Positions 21,388-35,041 are shown, counted from the stretch's first letter. The stretch is DNA of 64,000 nt from Candidatus Nanopelagicales bacterium (GCA_018402235.1 JAGYJJ010000002.1:28069-92068); one strand, 5' to 3'. Numbers and translations: made by a program. The notes: a model not told the origin generated them from the sequence alone.

Positions 21388-21556
21388 GGGTGGCTGCTCT
21401 CCTGACGTATGGGTGACGGCTCCGCTTCAGCGTGGGGTGCCACGCGGGACCGACGAGTGGACCGCCGTAAGCGAGGTGAGAGGGCCACGCTTTCGACGAG
21501 AACCCCAAAAGTGTGCCAGAACGAACGACGACGCCCACCGCCGGGGGCGCAGGACG

Positions 21557-23086
21557 CTAGGACAGCAGCTTTTTGAGGTCGTCGGGGAGTTGGGAAAGAT
21601 CCGGCGGGGTCATCTGGTCCGGCGCCTGCTCTGCAGACTCCACACCCGAATCCTGCGCGGCCCGTTTGGCCGGGTTGCCGCTGCGGCCCTTCTTGCCCTT
21701 GCGCACGTTTTGTTTGGGCATCTTGCCCTTACTCTTCTTACCCCCACCGGTACCCGGCATGCCCGGCATGCCCGGCATACCGCCACCCTTACCCATCTGA
21801 CGCATCATCTTCTGCGCCTCGCCGAACCGTTCGATCAAGCCGTTCACGTCACTTACCTGCGTTCCCGAGCCGCGGGCAATACGCGTGCGGCGCGAGGCGT
21901 TCAATATCTTCGGGTCCTGACGTTCCCCGGGAGTCATCGACTGGATGATCGCGGCTACCCGGTCAAGTTCTCGGTCGTCGACCTGATCGAGTTGTTCTTT
22001 CATATCCCCCATGCCTGGAAGCATTCCCAGGATCTTGCCCAGTGAGCCCATCTTCTTGATGGACTGCATTTGCTCGAGGAAGTCTTCGAGGGTGAAGTCC
22101 TCACCGGTTTGGACCTTGCGGGCCATCTTCTCTGCCTGTTCGGCGTCGAATGCCCGCTCGGCCTGCTCGATCAAGGTCAAGACATCGCCCATGTCCAAGA
22201 TGCGGTTGGCCATGCGGTCGGGGTGGAACGCCTCGAAGTCGTCGAGTTTCTCTCCCACGGATGCGAACATGATCGGCTTGCCGGTAACGGTCACGATGGA
22301 CAAAGCCGCGCCGCCGCGGGCATCGCCATCCAGTTTGGTGAGCACCACCCCGTCGAAACCCACCTGCTCACCGAATTGCTCGGCGGTAGCGACGGCGTCC
22401 TGGCCGATCATGGCGTCGACCACCAGCAGGACGTTGTCCGGCTGCACCGCATCGCGTACCTGGCGAAGCTGATCCATCAGTTCCAGATCGATCGCCAATC
22501 GTCCCGCGGTATCGACGATCACTACATCGTGCAGCGCAGTCTCTGCGTGCTTTCGCGCATTGCGCGCTACTTGAACTGGATCCCCCACACCATTGCCTGG
22601 TTCCGGGGCGAAGACGGGAACGCCGGCACGTTCGCCGACCACTGTCAATTGATCGACGGCGTTCGGACGCTGCAAATCAGCAGCAACAAGAAGTGGGGTG
22701 TGGCCATCGTTCTTCAGATGCGCCGCTAGCTTGCCCGCCAACGTGGTCTTGCCGGCACCTTGCAAACCGGCAAGCAGGATGAACGTTGGCCCGGTCTTGG
22801 CGAACTGGAGCTGCCGGGTCTGACCACCCAGAATGCCCACGAGTTCTTCGTGGACGATCTTGACGACCTGCTGTCCAGGATTGAGGGCGCCCGATACTTC
22901 CGTGGACATCGCACGTTCCTTGACCCGCGCGGTGAAGGCACGCACCACGGGCAACGCAACATCCGCTTCAAGCAAGGCAATACGGATCTCACCGACGGTC
23001 GTGTCGATGTCTGCTTCGGAGAGTCGGCCCTTACCGCGTAGCCCCTTGAAAGTCGCAGAGAGGCGATCCGACAGCGACGCGAACAC
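21557..23086 (-). CDS. ffh: Signal recognition particle GTPase Ffh
   Basis: GLQGAGKTTLAGKLA, VVIVDTAGRLAIDLELMDQL, TKLDGDARGGAALSI, M-domain MLPGMGDM. Confidence 0.97.
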   Translation of the reverse strand: MFASLSDRLSATFKGLRGKGRLSEADIDTTVGEIRIALLEADVALPVVRAFTARVKERAMSTEVSGALNPGQQVVKIVHEELVGILGGQTRQLQFAKTGPTFILLAGLQGAGKTTLAGKLAAHLKNDGHTPLLVAADLQRPNAVDQLTVVGERAGVPVFAPEPGNGVGDPVQVARNARKHAETALHDVVIVDTAGRLAIDLELMDQLRQVRDAVQPDNVLLVVDAMIGQDAVATAEQFGEQVGFDGVVLTKLDGDARGGAALSIVTVTGKPIMFASVGEKLDDFEAFHPDRMANRILDMGDVLTLIEQAERAFDAEQAEKMARKVQTGEDFTLEDFLEQMQSIKKMGSLGKILGMLPGMGDMKEQLDQVDDRELDRVAAIIQSMTPGERQDPKILNASRRTRIARGSGTQVSDVNGLIERFGEAQKMMRQMGKGGGMPGMPGMPGTGGGKKSKGKMPKQNVRKGKKGRSGNPAKRAAQDSGVESAEQAPDQMTPPDLSQLPDDLKKLLS

Positions 23087-23132
23087 TTCGGCTCCTTGCT
23101 ACGACGACGATACGAATAACGACGCCGTCAGA

Positions 23133-25465
23133 CTAACGCGCCTCCAAGGACGCCTGCACCGTGGTGCGGACCGCATCTGCGTGATCATCACCCAGCGGCG
23201 AACCAAACCGATCCGTGATGAAGAAGGCATCCACAACCTCTGAACCCAAGGTGTCGATCTTCGCTCCGGTCACGACGGCATCAGCGGCCACGAGGGCCTT
23301 GGTGATGCGAAACAGCAGCGCGGGTTCGTCGTGGGCTCGAACCTCCACGACGGTGTGGGTCTGCGGGGTGCGGTCGAGCAGCACTTTGGGCGAAACCCAT
23401 TCCTGCCCCACCGAGGCAGGCGGTTCTCGCCTCTTCAGGCGGTCATCAATATCTAGAGTCCCCGACCAGCGCAGCACGAAGGTCGGATGCAATCGCCTTT
23501 TGCGTCCGGTGGCTCACCGAAGAGTGGGCGCACAAACCACTGCTGCGCAGCGCGCTCATTCTGGGAACGAACTCGTGCCCCACGGATATGCAATCGGTGC
23601 ATGGATAGCACGCCGGCAACGGTGCTCAATATGCCGAATCGTTCGGGGGTGGAAACAACGATCGAACATCCATCGGGCGCCGACGCGACGGCAACTTCCG
23701 TGAGGCCCGTCTGCGTGAGCGCGGAATCCAAAACCTTCGACTCCTCGACGTACCCGCTCTCGTCTCCACGCAAGGCAGCCGCGCATCTATCAACCAACTG
23801 GGCAATCAGTTGCCGGCGCCAGGGAGTTCGAACACTCGGACCAGTTGCCTCGGCGTCGGCCCAGGTCAACGCGTGCAGAAGTTCCAAGGTGCGTGCGTCG
23901 TGGATATGTTCGATGACCGACTGAATCGTCGCCGGGTCCTCCAGGTCTCGGCGGGTCGCTACATCGGGAAGAAGCAGGTGGCGGCGCACCAGCGTTTCGA
24001 CAATGCAGACATCAGCGTCATCGAAACCCATTCGCGTGAGGATGTCCCGCGCAATAGGTGCACCAACTTCACTGTGATCGCCGGGGAAACCTTTTCCGAT
24101 GTCGTGCAGCAGTGCCGCGACGAGCAACAGATCGGGGCGATCGACATCTCGAGCCCGGGCGGCCGCATGGACGCAAGCCAACAAAAGGTGTCGATCGACC
24201 GTGTATTCATGTATGGCATTGCGCTGCGGCAGCGATCGAACTGCGCGCCACTCGGGAATCCAACCCTCAAGGATTCCCGACTGATCAAGTGCTTCGAAGA
24301 TCGGCAGGTTCCCTTCCCCGGCACCGAGCAGCGAAACGAAGGACTCGCGCATTTCCTGCGTCCAGACCAGATCAGCCGGGTTTACGGCAGCTAGCCGTTC
24401 GACGGTGGTGGGAGCGAGAATCACCGATGCCTGGGCAGCGGCAGCCGCGGCCCGCAGCGTGATTCCTGGATCGGTATCCGGCGCAGCTCCTCTGGCTAAG
24501 AGAACCTCCCCCGCGCTGAGTACAACCCCCTCGGCAAGCGGCGTGCGTTCGGGTTGACCAGCGGGTGGGCGCCTGCCAAGACGGCGAATGACTCGTGGCG
24601 TGAGGCCAGATGGCTTTCGCATTGTCCGAAGTGCCCGGTACCAGGCAACATCACTGGTGAATGCGATATCGCGCCCGGCGAGGTAAACAGTTCTCAGTAA
24701 CTGGTCCGCGTCCTGAACACCTGGGAGTGAACCACCCAATTGGATAGCCACCTCATCTTGTTCTTGCATGGTGAGGCGATCGCGCATACCTCGACTGTGT
24801 AAGGCATCGCGCACATCCAGAAGCAACGAAGTTGATGCCGGCCAGGTGGTACGAGGAACATCCACAACCCACGATGCGGACAATGCGCGCAGAACAACTG
24901 CGTCGCGCAGACCTCCGTAAGCCTCTTTGATCTCCGGCTCCAGAAGTTGCGCCAGATCACCGACCCGCTTGCGCCGCTTCGTAACTGAGTCGTGCAATTC
25001 CAACAACCTGGTGGCCGCACCCGATCGCCAATCACCCAACACACCTGCGCGCAAGGTGTCGAGCAGCATCGAGTTTCCTGCGACCAGCCGGGCATCGATC
25101 AGTCCGATGAGAACCTTGAAGTCGTCATGGGCAAGCCGTCGAGCCTGCGGAACGGTTCGCACCGCATGATCGAGGGCTATGCCGGAGTCCCACACCGGGT
25201 ACCACAGGGCCGAGGCGACCTCTTCGACTTTTCTGGCTCCCGGCTCGTGGAGCAAGAAGACGTCGATGTCGCTTCGTAGCGACATCTCCGCGCGGCCGTA
25301 ACCCCCGACAGCTACCAGGCAGAAGTCCGAGGGATCCACCGCTTGACCTTCAACGGCCGCGGCAAACAGCCCGCGAAGCCAGTCGTCGGTGGATGCGGTC
25401 AGCAGTGCGCGGCGCTCAGACCCCGTAAGGTCCGAGCGCCGCGCAATCTGCAGCCGATCTTCCAT
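23133..25465 (-). CDS. glnD: GlnD-type PII (nucleotidyl/uridylyl)transferase, split by two apparent frameshifts near the C-terminus
   Basis: VAVGGYGRAEMSLRSDIDVFLLHE nucleotidyltransferase motif, HD motif LLHDIGKGFPGDHSEVG, ACT domains; main ORF ends with unrelated GDCIRPSCCAGRGL* while ORF 23133-23492 carries the last ACT domain (VEVRAHDEPALLFRITKALVAADAVV). Confidence 0.9.
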
Positions 25466-25469
25466 ACCG

Positions 25470-27107
<1,638 letters not shown>

Positions 27108-27181
27108 ATAGCTACCTCCTGTTGTGTGGCCTCAGCCGCGCCAACAGTGGTGGCAACGCGTTTCATCAGGTAGCGCGCAAC

Positions 27182-27228
27182 GTTTCGCGTCGGTGACGAA
27201 ATCACCTTCCGTGTTTCGAGTGCGTTAC
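27182..27228 (-). promoter_or_regulatory. Two GlnR-like boxes upstream of amtB
   Basis: Minus strand GTAAC-gcactc-GAAAC (27228-27213) and GTCAC-cgacgc-GAAAC (27197-27182); both match the actinobacterial GlnR consensus gTnAC-n6-GaAAC. Confidence 0.75.
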
Positions 27229-27237
27229 ATATGCCGA

Positions 27238-28452
27238 CTACGCCAGCAGAGCGTCGACGAACTCCGCGGGCTCGAAGGGCGCAAGGTCATCTGGACCTTC
27301 TCCCAGGCCTACGAGCTTGACTGGGACGCCGAGCTCCCGCTGAACCGACACCACGATGCCCCCCTTGGCTGTGCCGTCCAGCTTGGTCAGCACGATGCCC
27401 GTCACATTCACCACCTCGGCAAAAACCCGTGCCTGCACCAGTCCGTTTTGACCGGTGGTGGCATCGAGAACCAGCAGTACTTCGTCGACCTCGCTGTTTT
27501 TCTCCACAACCCGCTTCACCTTGCCAAGTTCGTCCATCAGGCCGGTCTTCGTATGCAGGCGGCCGGCCGTATCAATCACCACGGCGTCTACACCCGCTTG
27601 GGCGGCTACATCCACCGCTTCGAAGGCAACCGCCGCTGGGTCCCCTCCCTCAGGTCCACGCACCACCACGGCCCCCACCCGATCGCCCCAGGTCTGCAGT
27701 TGGTCTGCGGCTGCAGCGCGGAAGGTATCCGCGGCGCCGAGGAGGACGGTTCGACCATCGGCAACCATCACTCGCGCGAGTTTGCCCGTGGTGGTCGTCT
27801 TGCCGGTTCCATTTACTCCCACCACCAAGATCACCGCCGGGCGCCCCGTGGCTTTGGTGGTGACCGAGCGATCCATCGCCGGATCCACCAATGCCAGGAG
27901 TTCCTCGCGCAGGACGGCGCGGACAGCATCGGGGCTGCTCGCTCCTTCCACCTGGATGCGGTTACGCAGTTGCTCCATCAGTTGCATCGTTGCCGCCACA
28001 CCCAGATCTGCGGTCAGCAGGACTTCTTCGACCTCATCCCACGTGGCATCGTCGATGTCACCCTTGGACAACAGCGCCAACAGGCCCTTGCCGAGCGCAG
28101 TGTTCGATCGCGCGAGTCGCTCGCGGAGGCGATGCAAGCGACCCTTGGTTGGTTCGGGTACTTCAACTTCCCATAGTCCGGGTTCTTCAAGAGCCTCAGG
28201 TTCGGGGATGATCTCCGCCACCGGAGGTTCATCCAGCAGGGTCGAGCCGATCTGATCGACGTTGCGGCGCTCGGTGTCGCGGGGAACAGAATCGTCATCC
28301 CCAACACCCGGCGCATAGTCGATGCCCGGGCGCGGTTTGTCCTTTCCAGTCGGAGCCTTCTTGCCGCTTCGGCGAGTGAGCGCGAAGCCGGCTCCGATGG
28401 CGAAGCCGAGAAGGACGACGGCGATGACGAGATACCAGGTAAGCGAGTCCAT
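27238..28452 (-). CDS. ftsY: Signal recognition particle receptor FtsY
   Basis: GVNGTGKTTTTGKLARVMV, VIDTAGRLHTKTGLMDELGKV, TKLDGTAKGG. Confidence 0.96.
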   Translation of the reverse strand: MDSLTWYLVIAVVLLGFAIGAGFALTRRSGKKAPTGKDKPRPGIDYAPGVGDDDSVPRDTERRNVDQIGSTLLDEPPVAEIIPEPEALEEPGLWEVEVPEPTKGRLHRLRERLARSNTALGKGLLALLSKGDIDDATWDEVEEVLLTADLGVAATMQLMEQLRNRIQVEGASSPDAVRAVLREELLALVDPAMDRSVTTKATGRPAVILVVGVNGTGKTTTTGKLARVMVADGRTVLLGAADTFRAAAADQLQTWGDRVGAVVVRGPEGGDPAAVAFEAVDVAAQAGVDAVVIDTAGRLHTKTGLMDELGKVKRVVEKNSEVDEVLLVLDATTGQNGLVQARVFAEVVNVTGIVLTKLDGTAKGGIVVSVQRELGVPVKLVGLGEGPDDLAPFEPAEFVDALLA

Positions 28453-28466
28453 AGCGGCTTATCCTC

Positions 28467-31400
28467 TCAGGCGCTGACCGCCTCGCGGATTCGCTGCCCG
28501 ATCACCTGGGTGACGCCGTCGCCGCGCATCGAGACTCCATACAGGGCGTCGGCGATCTCCATCGTGCGCTTTTGGTGGGTGATGACGATCAGTTGGGAGG
28601 AATCTCGCAGTTCCTCGATCATGTCGATCAATCGGCCCAGGTTGACGTCGTCGAGGGCTGCCTCGACCTCGTCGAGGACATAGAACGGACTGGGCCGCGA
28701 CTTGAACAATGCCACCAAGAATGCAACGGCCGTCAAACTTCGCTCCCCACCGGACAGCAGGGATAGTCGCTTAACGCGCTTACCCGGTGGCCGGGCTTCG
28801 ACATCGATGCCGGTATTCAACATGTCCGAGGGGTTCGTGAGAACGAGTCGTCCCTCACCACCCGGGAACAGCCGCGCGAACACCTGCTCGAACTCACGCT
28901 CCACATCGCGGTAGGCCTCGGTGAAAACCTGCTCTACGCGTTCGTCTACTTCCTTAACAATGTCCAAGAGATCGTCGCGGGTGCGCTTGAGGTCGTCGAG
29001 TTGCTCGGTTAAGAAACGATGACGCTCCTCCATGGCCGAGTACTCCTCAAGCGCAAGTGGGTTCACCTTGCCCAGGACTGCAAGCCCGCGCTCGGCTTGC
29101 TTCAAGCGCTTCTCCTGCTCAGCACGCACGTATGGATACGGCTGCGGCTCGGGCTCACCTTCGGGGATTTCATCGCCGGGGGCACGCGGCGAGGGGGGCA
29201 CCAACTGATCGGGTCCGTATTCGGCGATAAGGACGTCGGCTTCGATGCCGAAGTCCTCAAGGGCCTTGGCTTCGATCTGCTCGATCCGCATCCGCTGCTC
29301 GGCCCGGGCGAGCTCATCGCGATGCACGCTGTCGCGCAACCCCTCGAGTTCGGTGGCCAATGCACGTAACTTTTCACGCACCACCACGAGTTCATCGGCG
29401 CGTTCGCGTGCCGCCCTTTGCAATTCGCTACGAACGCGCTGGCCTTGCGCAACGGACACGTCAACATGGGACCGAACGATCGTGACGGCTTGCACGATTG
29501 CCTGCGCAACTACCAGGTCGCGGGCACGGCGTTCGCGTCGCTCCGCAGCAGCCTGGCGGGCACGGCGTTCAACCTGGGCGTCGTTTTCTAGTGCAACAGC
29601 GCGATCGGTCACGGCCGTCATGCGTTCTTCGGCTGTTCGCATCGCCAGGCGGGCATCCACTTCCTGGGTGCGTGCGCTCTGCGCGGCCTGTTCAAGCTCC
29701 GGGCGCCGATCCGCCCCCGGATCTGCGAGTGGCTCCCCTTGCATCGCATCGAGGCGTGCGCGCAACTGAGTCAGAGCCGCTTCGTCTGCTTCTAGGCCTT
29801 GTCGGGCGGCCATGAGGGCCTGCGCAAGTCGATCGCCTTCCCCTGCGGCCGCACGCGATGCCTGCCCGAGGTTGCCCAATTGCTCGGCAACAGCCGCCAT
29901 CTCCGCGTCGGATTCGTGCAATCGCGCAAGGGCGCGTTCAACCCCCGCCGCGGCTTCGGCTTGGCTGTCGCGCGCTGCGGCGAGATCGAAGCGAAGGCGT
30001 TCACTGCGCTGGATGAGATCGTTCAGTTCGGCCTTGGCTTGGTCGTAGGCGGTTTGGACTTCTACCAGCGATTCGCTGACGCTTGACCCGCCGCGCACCA
30101 CCCCGCGGGCCACAACATCTCCGGCCGAGGTGACCCACGTGAGGTGACCGGCCGACCGATGCCCTGCCATCGCTGCAGCAACATCGTCCACCAGGGCCGC
30201 GTTGTTGAGCAGCGAGTCGACAACCGGACGGACCAGGTCATCACACCGCACGAAGTCGCGAAGCCACCGGCCGTTCGGTGGCGCGGAAACCGCGGTGGAA
30301 GACGAGGGTGAATCATCGACAACCACGAGCGCGGCCCGCCCCGCATCGGTTTCCTTCAAAAGCGCCACGGCCTCGATCGCAGCCGATTGGCCGCGCACCA
30401 CGATGGCGTTCGCAAGATCACCCAAGACTGCAGCCACCGCGTGCTCAGCCCCGCCGTCGATGTGCAGGTGCTCGGCCAGTGCTCCGATAACTCCCGGCAG
30501 CCCGGCGCCCATCACCGAGGCGCCCGCATCGCTGCGCTTCATGCTCAACTCCAGCGCCTGGCACGTGGCATCGGCAGCAGCCCGCGCCCGCTCAATCCGC
30601 GCCTCTTCAGTACGCAATTCCTCCACGGCAGCATCTGCGGAAGCCAGCGCCGACTGCGCCCGCTCATGCGCCTCGTCCAGCCCTAGTTCACCTTGGTCCA
30701 AACCGACGATGTCGACCTCAACGCGGGCGAATTCAGCCTGTGCCTGGTCGGCGCGTTGCCGAGCTTCAGCAATCTGGTCATCGAGCCGTGCAATCTCCGC
30801 AGCGCGCGCATCGCGGCGAGACACCGCGGCGTTCACCTTGCCTTCGATGGTGGCAAGGCCTTCTCGACGATCGGCCGCGGCCGCCTCTACTGCCTGAATG
30901 CGGCGCTGTTCAGCGGCGAACTCTTCCTCCGCGCGCAGTCGTGACGACTCAGTGGCAGCAAGCGCATCGCGCAATCCTTCGACCTCGCGACCGAGTTCGA
31001 ACTCCTGTGCACGCAAGGAACGCGCTTCGGCTTCCAACTGCTCTGGATCGCGGCCCGATACGTGCTCGTCTTCTTCCTCTGGCTGCAAGTGGCGAACGGT
31101 TGCGCGGGCGAGTTGCTCGAGGCCGTGGAACCGCTCACCTGCCGCCGATAGCGCGAACCAGGTGTCTTGGCGCTGAACTCAACTCAGGTGCCTGCGTGCG
31201 TTCTTGTTCTTCGAACTGCGCTTCCTTTGCCTGTAGTTCGCCGATCGAGGTTTCCACCTGGGTCTGGCGTGCACGCAGCGACGTTTCGTCGGCAACTTCG
31301 GCTTCGAGTGTTTCGCGGAACTGCCCGAGATCGTCGGCCAGCAAACGCAACCGAGCATCACGGACATCGGTTTGGATCACCACGGCGCGGCGGGCAACCT

Positions 31401-32065
31401 CTGCTTGCCGGCCAAGCGGCTTGAGTTGGCGGCGCAATTCACTTGTGAGGTCCTGCAAACGAGTGAGGTTGCCCTCCATCGAATCGAGCTTGCGCAGCGC
31501 TTTCTCCTTGCGCTTGCGGTGCTTCAGAACACCCGCTGCCTCTTCAACGAACCCGCGCCGATCCTCCGGAGTGGCGTGCAAGATCGTGTCGAGTTGTCCT
31601 TGACCCACAATCACGTGCATCTCGCGGCCGATACCCGAATCAGAGAGCAACTCCTGGATATCGAGCAAGCGGCACTGCTCACCGTTGATGGCGTACTCCG
31701 AGCCACCGTTACGGAACAGCGTGCGCGAGATCGTCACCTCGGAGTACTCGATCGGCAAGGCGCCGTCGGTGTTGTCGATCGTCAAGGAGACCTCGGCGCG
31801 ACCCAAGGGCGCGCGGCCCGACGGTCCCGGAGAAGATGACGTCTTCCATCTTGCCGCCGCGCAGACTCTTGGCGCCCTGCTCACCCATCACCCAGGCAAG
31901 GGCATCGACCACATTGGACTTACCCGAGCCGTTGGGACCCACCACGCAGGTGACCCCGGGTTCGAATTCCAAACTGGTGGCCGAGGCGAAGGACTTGAAG
32001 CCCTTAAGGGTCAAAGTCTTGAGGTGCACAGGTGGTCCGTCTCCCTCTCGAAGTCGACACGCCAA
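28467..32065 (-). CDS. smc: Chromosome segregation protein SMC, split into three ORFs by two apparent frameshifts
   Basis: N-term [47 protein letters not shown] (31709-32065), middle ORF 31135-31884 ([21 protein letters not shown]...), C-term ORF 28467-31088 with [37 protein letters not shown]. Confidence 0.94.
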
Positions 32066-32125
32066 GGTGGCGGGCCGAGATCTACTGATTCCAGCGTGTG
32101 CGGGGAAGGCGCCCTCGGACTCTAC

Positions 32126-33040
32126 CTACCCTCCGTGGCCGCGGTGGGTAGCACGCGCGGCCTCGTCGGAGCTGACCGCTCCGCCGCCACGCCGCGGCGC
32201 TACTTGGCACCTTGCGCACCGGTAGCTCGACCGGTTCATGAAGGCCTCGCGCTTGATTGGAGCGCCGCAACGCCGGCACGGCTCCCCCTCGCGGCCGTAG
32301 GCATCCAGTGATCGCTCGAAATACCCGGATTCTCCGTTCACGTTGACGTACAGGGAGTCGAAGCTGGTGCCGCCTTGGGCCAGGGCCTCTTGCATTACCT
32401 CGCGGGCATGCTCAATGAGGCCAATCGCCTCCTTGCGGCTCAACTTCGATGCAGGCTTGCGTCCGTTGACCTTGGCTCGCCACAGGGCTTCGTCGGCGTA
32501 GATATTGCCGATGCCGGAGATAACCGACTGATCGAGAAGCACACGCTTGATTTCTGTGTCCTTTCCGCGTATTCGCTTCGCGGTGGCGACGTCGTCGAAA
32601 TCAGGGTCGAGCGGATCGCGAGCAATATGCGCGATGGTTGCGGGAACGCCGTCGACTGAGAGTGAGTCCAGATACACCCCACCGAAAGTGCGTTGATCGA
32701 CAAAACGCATCTGGCGTTTGGCATCGGTGAAGTGCACGCGAACCCGCAGGTGCTTTTCATCGATCGACTTGGCCGGCTGCATCAGCACCTGACCGCTCAT
32801 GCCTAGGTGAATGACGAGCGCTAGGTCTGGTGAGTTCTTGAGCGGCAGCCACAGGTACTTGCCGCGCCTGCTGGCACACCGGAAGGAATCCGTGGTGAGC
32901 GCATCGATCAAGGCCCCGGCGCCACCGGGACTACGCCTGATGGACCGCGGGTAGAGGACGTTGACGGTTTCGATGGTGCGACCGGTGGCCCAGCGATCGA
33001 TGCCGCGACGGACAACCTCAACTTCGGGAAGTTCAGGCAT
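32126..33040 (-). CDS. mutM: Formamidopyrimidine-DNA glycosylase
   Basis: [18 protein letters not shown]-terminus, zinc finger [25 protein letters not shown]. Confidence 0.96.
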   Translation of the reverse strand: MPELPEVEVVRRGIDRWATGRTIETVNVLYPRSIRRSPGGAGALIDALTTDSFRCASRRGKYLWLPLKNSPDLALVIHLGMSGQVLMQPAKSIDEKHLRVRVHFTDAKRQMRFVDQRTFGGVYLDSLSVDGVPATIAHIARDPLDPDFDDVATAKRIRGKDTEIKRVLLDQSVISGIGNIYADEALWRAKVNGRKPASKLSRKEAIGLIEHAREVMQEALAQGGTSFDSLYVNVNGESGYFERSLDAYGREGEPCRRCGAPIKREAFMNRSSYRCARCQVAPRRGGGAVSSDEAARATHRGHGG

Positions 33041-33046
33041 GTAACT

Positions 33047-33787
33047 TCAGGAATCGGGTGCGCCGCTGAGCGCGGCGTACGCCTGCGCAGCCGCTTCTTG
33101 CTCTGCCACCTTCTTGCTCCGTCCGTGACCTAGACCGAGGATCTCACCGCTGATGACCGCCTGGGCCGTGAATTCCTTCGCGTGGTCTGGGCCCGAGTCG
33201 GTCACGTGATATTCGGGTACTCCCTTATCCAATTCCGCTGAACGTTCCTGCAAGGAGGTCTTCCAATCCAACCCTGCGCCCAACGTTGCCGACGACGTGA
33301 TGAGCGGACCGAAGATCCGCTCGATGAACGCCCGGGAAGTTTCTAGGTCCGTGGACATATACATGGCACCGATGACCGCTTCCATGGAATCGGCCAGGAT
33401 CGAGGATTTGTCATGCCCCCCGGTGCTCTCCTCGCCTTTACCGAGCAAGAGATAACTCCCCAAGCCCAGCGCCCGTGCCACATCGGCCAAAGCGGTTGCA
33501 TTCACCACGGCGGCGCGCAACTTGGCGAGTTGGCCTTCGGGTTCATCGGGGAAATCCCGATACAACCGCTCGGTTACGACCAGGCCGAGCACCGAATCTC
33601 CCAGGAACTCAAGCCGCTCGTTGGTGGGAAGACCACCGTTTTCATACGCGAAGGAACGGTGCGTGAGCGCTTGACGAAGCAAAGTGGGGTCGAGTCTTTG
33701 CCCGAGGGTCTGCATCAAGGACTCCACTGCGGAATCGTCGACCCCGGTCACAACGACACTCCCCTTTCGGTCAGGTATTTCCATCAC
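33047..33787 (-). CDS. rnc: Ribonuclease III
   Basis: [25 protein letters not shown] signature plus C-terminal dsRBD. Confidence 0.96.
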   Translation of the reverse strand: MMEIPDRKGSVVVTGVDDSAVESLMQTLGQRLDPTLLRQALTHRSFAYENGGLPTNERLEFLGDSVLGLVVTERLYRDFPDEPEGQLAKLRAAVVNATALADVARALGLGSYLLLGKGEESTGGHDKSSILADSMEAVIGAMYMSTDLETSRAFIERIFGPLITSSATLGAGLDWKTSLQERSAELDKGVPEYHVTDSGPDHAKEFTAQAVISGEILGLGHGRSKKVAEQEAAAQAYAALSGAPDS

Positions 33788-34038
33788 ATATTCGCCTGCA
33801 AACGACTACTACGCGATGACGTGACGATAGCGATCACGTCGGCGATTGTCGTGACTTCCGAAGTATCGGGTGGGTCGGTAGACATCGACGCTCCCAGATG
33901 ATCAGCCGCCAATAGCCAATCGGTGGCCGACCCTGTCCAACCGAGCATGGTGAGCGGGGTATCCGCGCGAACATCATCGGGATCGACATCGAATGCTTGA
34001 GCGATGGCCGCAACGTGCTCACTGTTAATAGGTGTCAC
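33784..34038 (-). CDS. Acyl carrier protein-like (degenerate)
   Basis: GTG start overlapping plsX stop; [41 protein letters not shown]...[12 protein letters not shown] resembles ACP helices, but canonical DSL motif absent; genomic position plsX-ACP-rnc. Confidence 0.65.
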   Translation of the reverse strand: MTPINSEHVAAIAQAFDVDPDDVRADTPLTMLGWTGSATDWLLAADHLGASMSTDPPDTSEVTTIADVIAIVTSSRSSRLQANM

Positions 34039-35037
34039 GATGCCTCGCCCCGAGAGTTCAGCGGTGAAAAGCGCGTAAGTGATTCGCGAACACGCTCCAC
34101 GACGTGTCCTGCGTGCATGGCGGCCGCGCGTTGGATGCACGCCAAGACTTCGGCAGCCGACGACGCACCATGTCCCACCACCACGTTGCCAGGCAAACCC
34201 AACAACGCCCCACCGGACAGAAAGTGCGACGTGCGCAAAACTTCACGCGCAGGCTCGATTTGGCCATACGCGCTCGCCATCGCCGAAACCGACCAGCGCA
34301 ATGCCCCTTCCATCGATTTCAACGCCACATTGCCGGTGAACCCGTCCACCACCACTACGTCGGCCTGCGGTTCACCCACGAGATCGTGACCTTCCACCGG
34401 ACCGGCGTACGCCTGGGAAAAGGCGTCCTCGAGGAGTTCGTCCGCACGTTTACGTGAGGTGATCACCCTTGCCGCGCTCACCTCCGATACTCAGCAAGCC
34501 AACGCGCGCTTGTGTTACTCCCAGCGCTTCGCTGTATGCCTTACCGGCCGCGGCGAATCTCACAAGATCCTCGGCCGTGGCGTGCGGAGCCGCTCCGCAG
34601 TCCAACAAGATCACCGGACCTCGCATGCTCGGCAGTTCAACGGCTAAGCCGAGCCTGCCCATTCCCGGCAATCGACCAAGACCGAAAGCACTTGCAGCAA
34701 CTGTGGCGCCGGTGTGACCTATGGATACAAAGGCATCAGCGCGACCGGTCCGCACGGCATCAACGCCCACAACGCTGGTGAGGTCCGACCGCTGGCGCAG
34801 CAGGGCGACGGTTTCGTGGCTGGTTGCCGCCATCGGTACGCAATCGTCGGCATGCAACACGTCAATGCGCTGATCGAGATCGATTCCGCGTTCGGCGAGC
34901 AACTCGCGAGCAACGTGGTCCGGCCCCACGAGGCACACGCTGCCACCATGGGGTTGATTCAGGTAGGCGGCCAGCGCATCGGCCACAATCGCGGGCCCTG
35001 CGTCGCCTCCGAGTAGGTCGATGGCGATGCGGGGCAT
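34035..35037 (-). CDS. plsX: Phosphate acyltransferase PlsX, split by an apparent frameshift
   Basis: N-term ORF 34450-35037 (MPRIAIDLLGGDAGPAIV...SIGHTGATVAASAFGLGRLPG) and C-term ORF 34035-34481 (EGHDLVGEPQADVVVVDGFTGNVALKSMEG). Confidence 0.92.
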
Positions 35038-35041
35038 GTTC

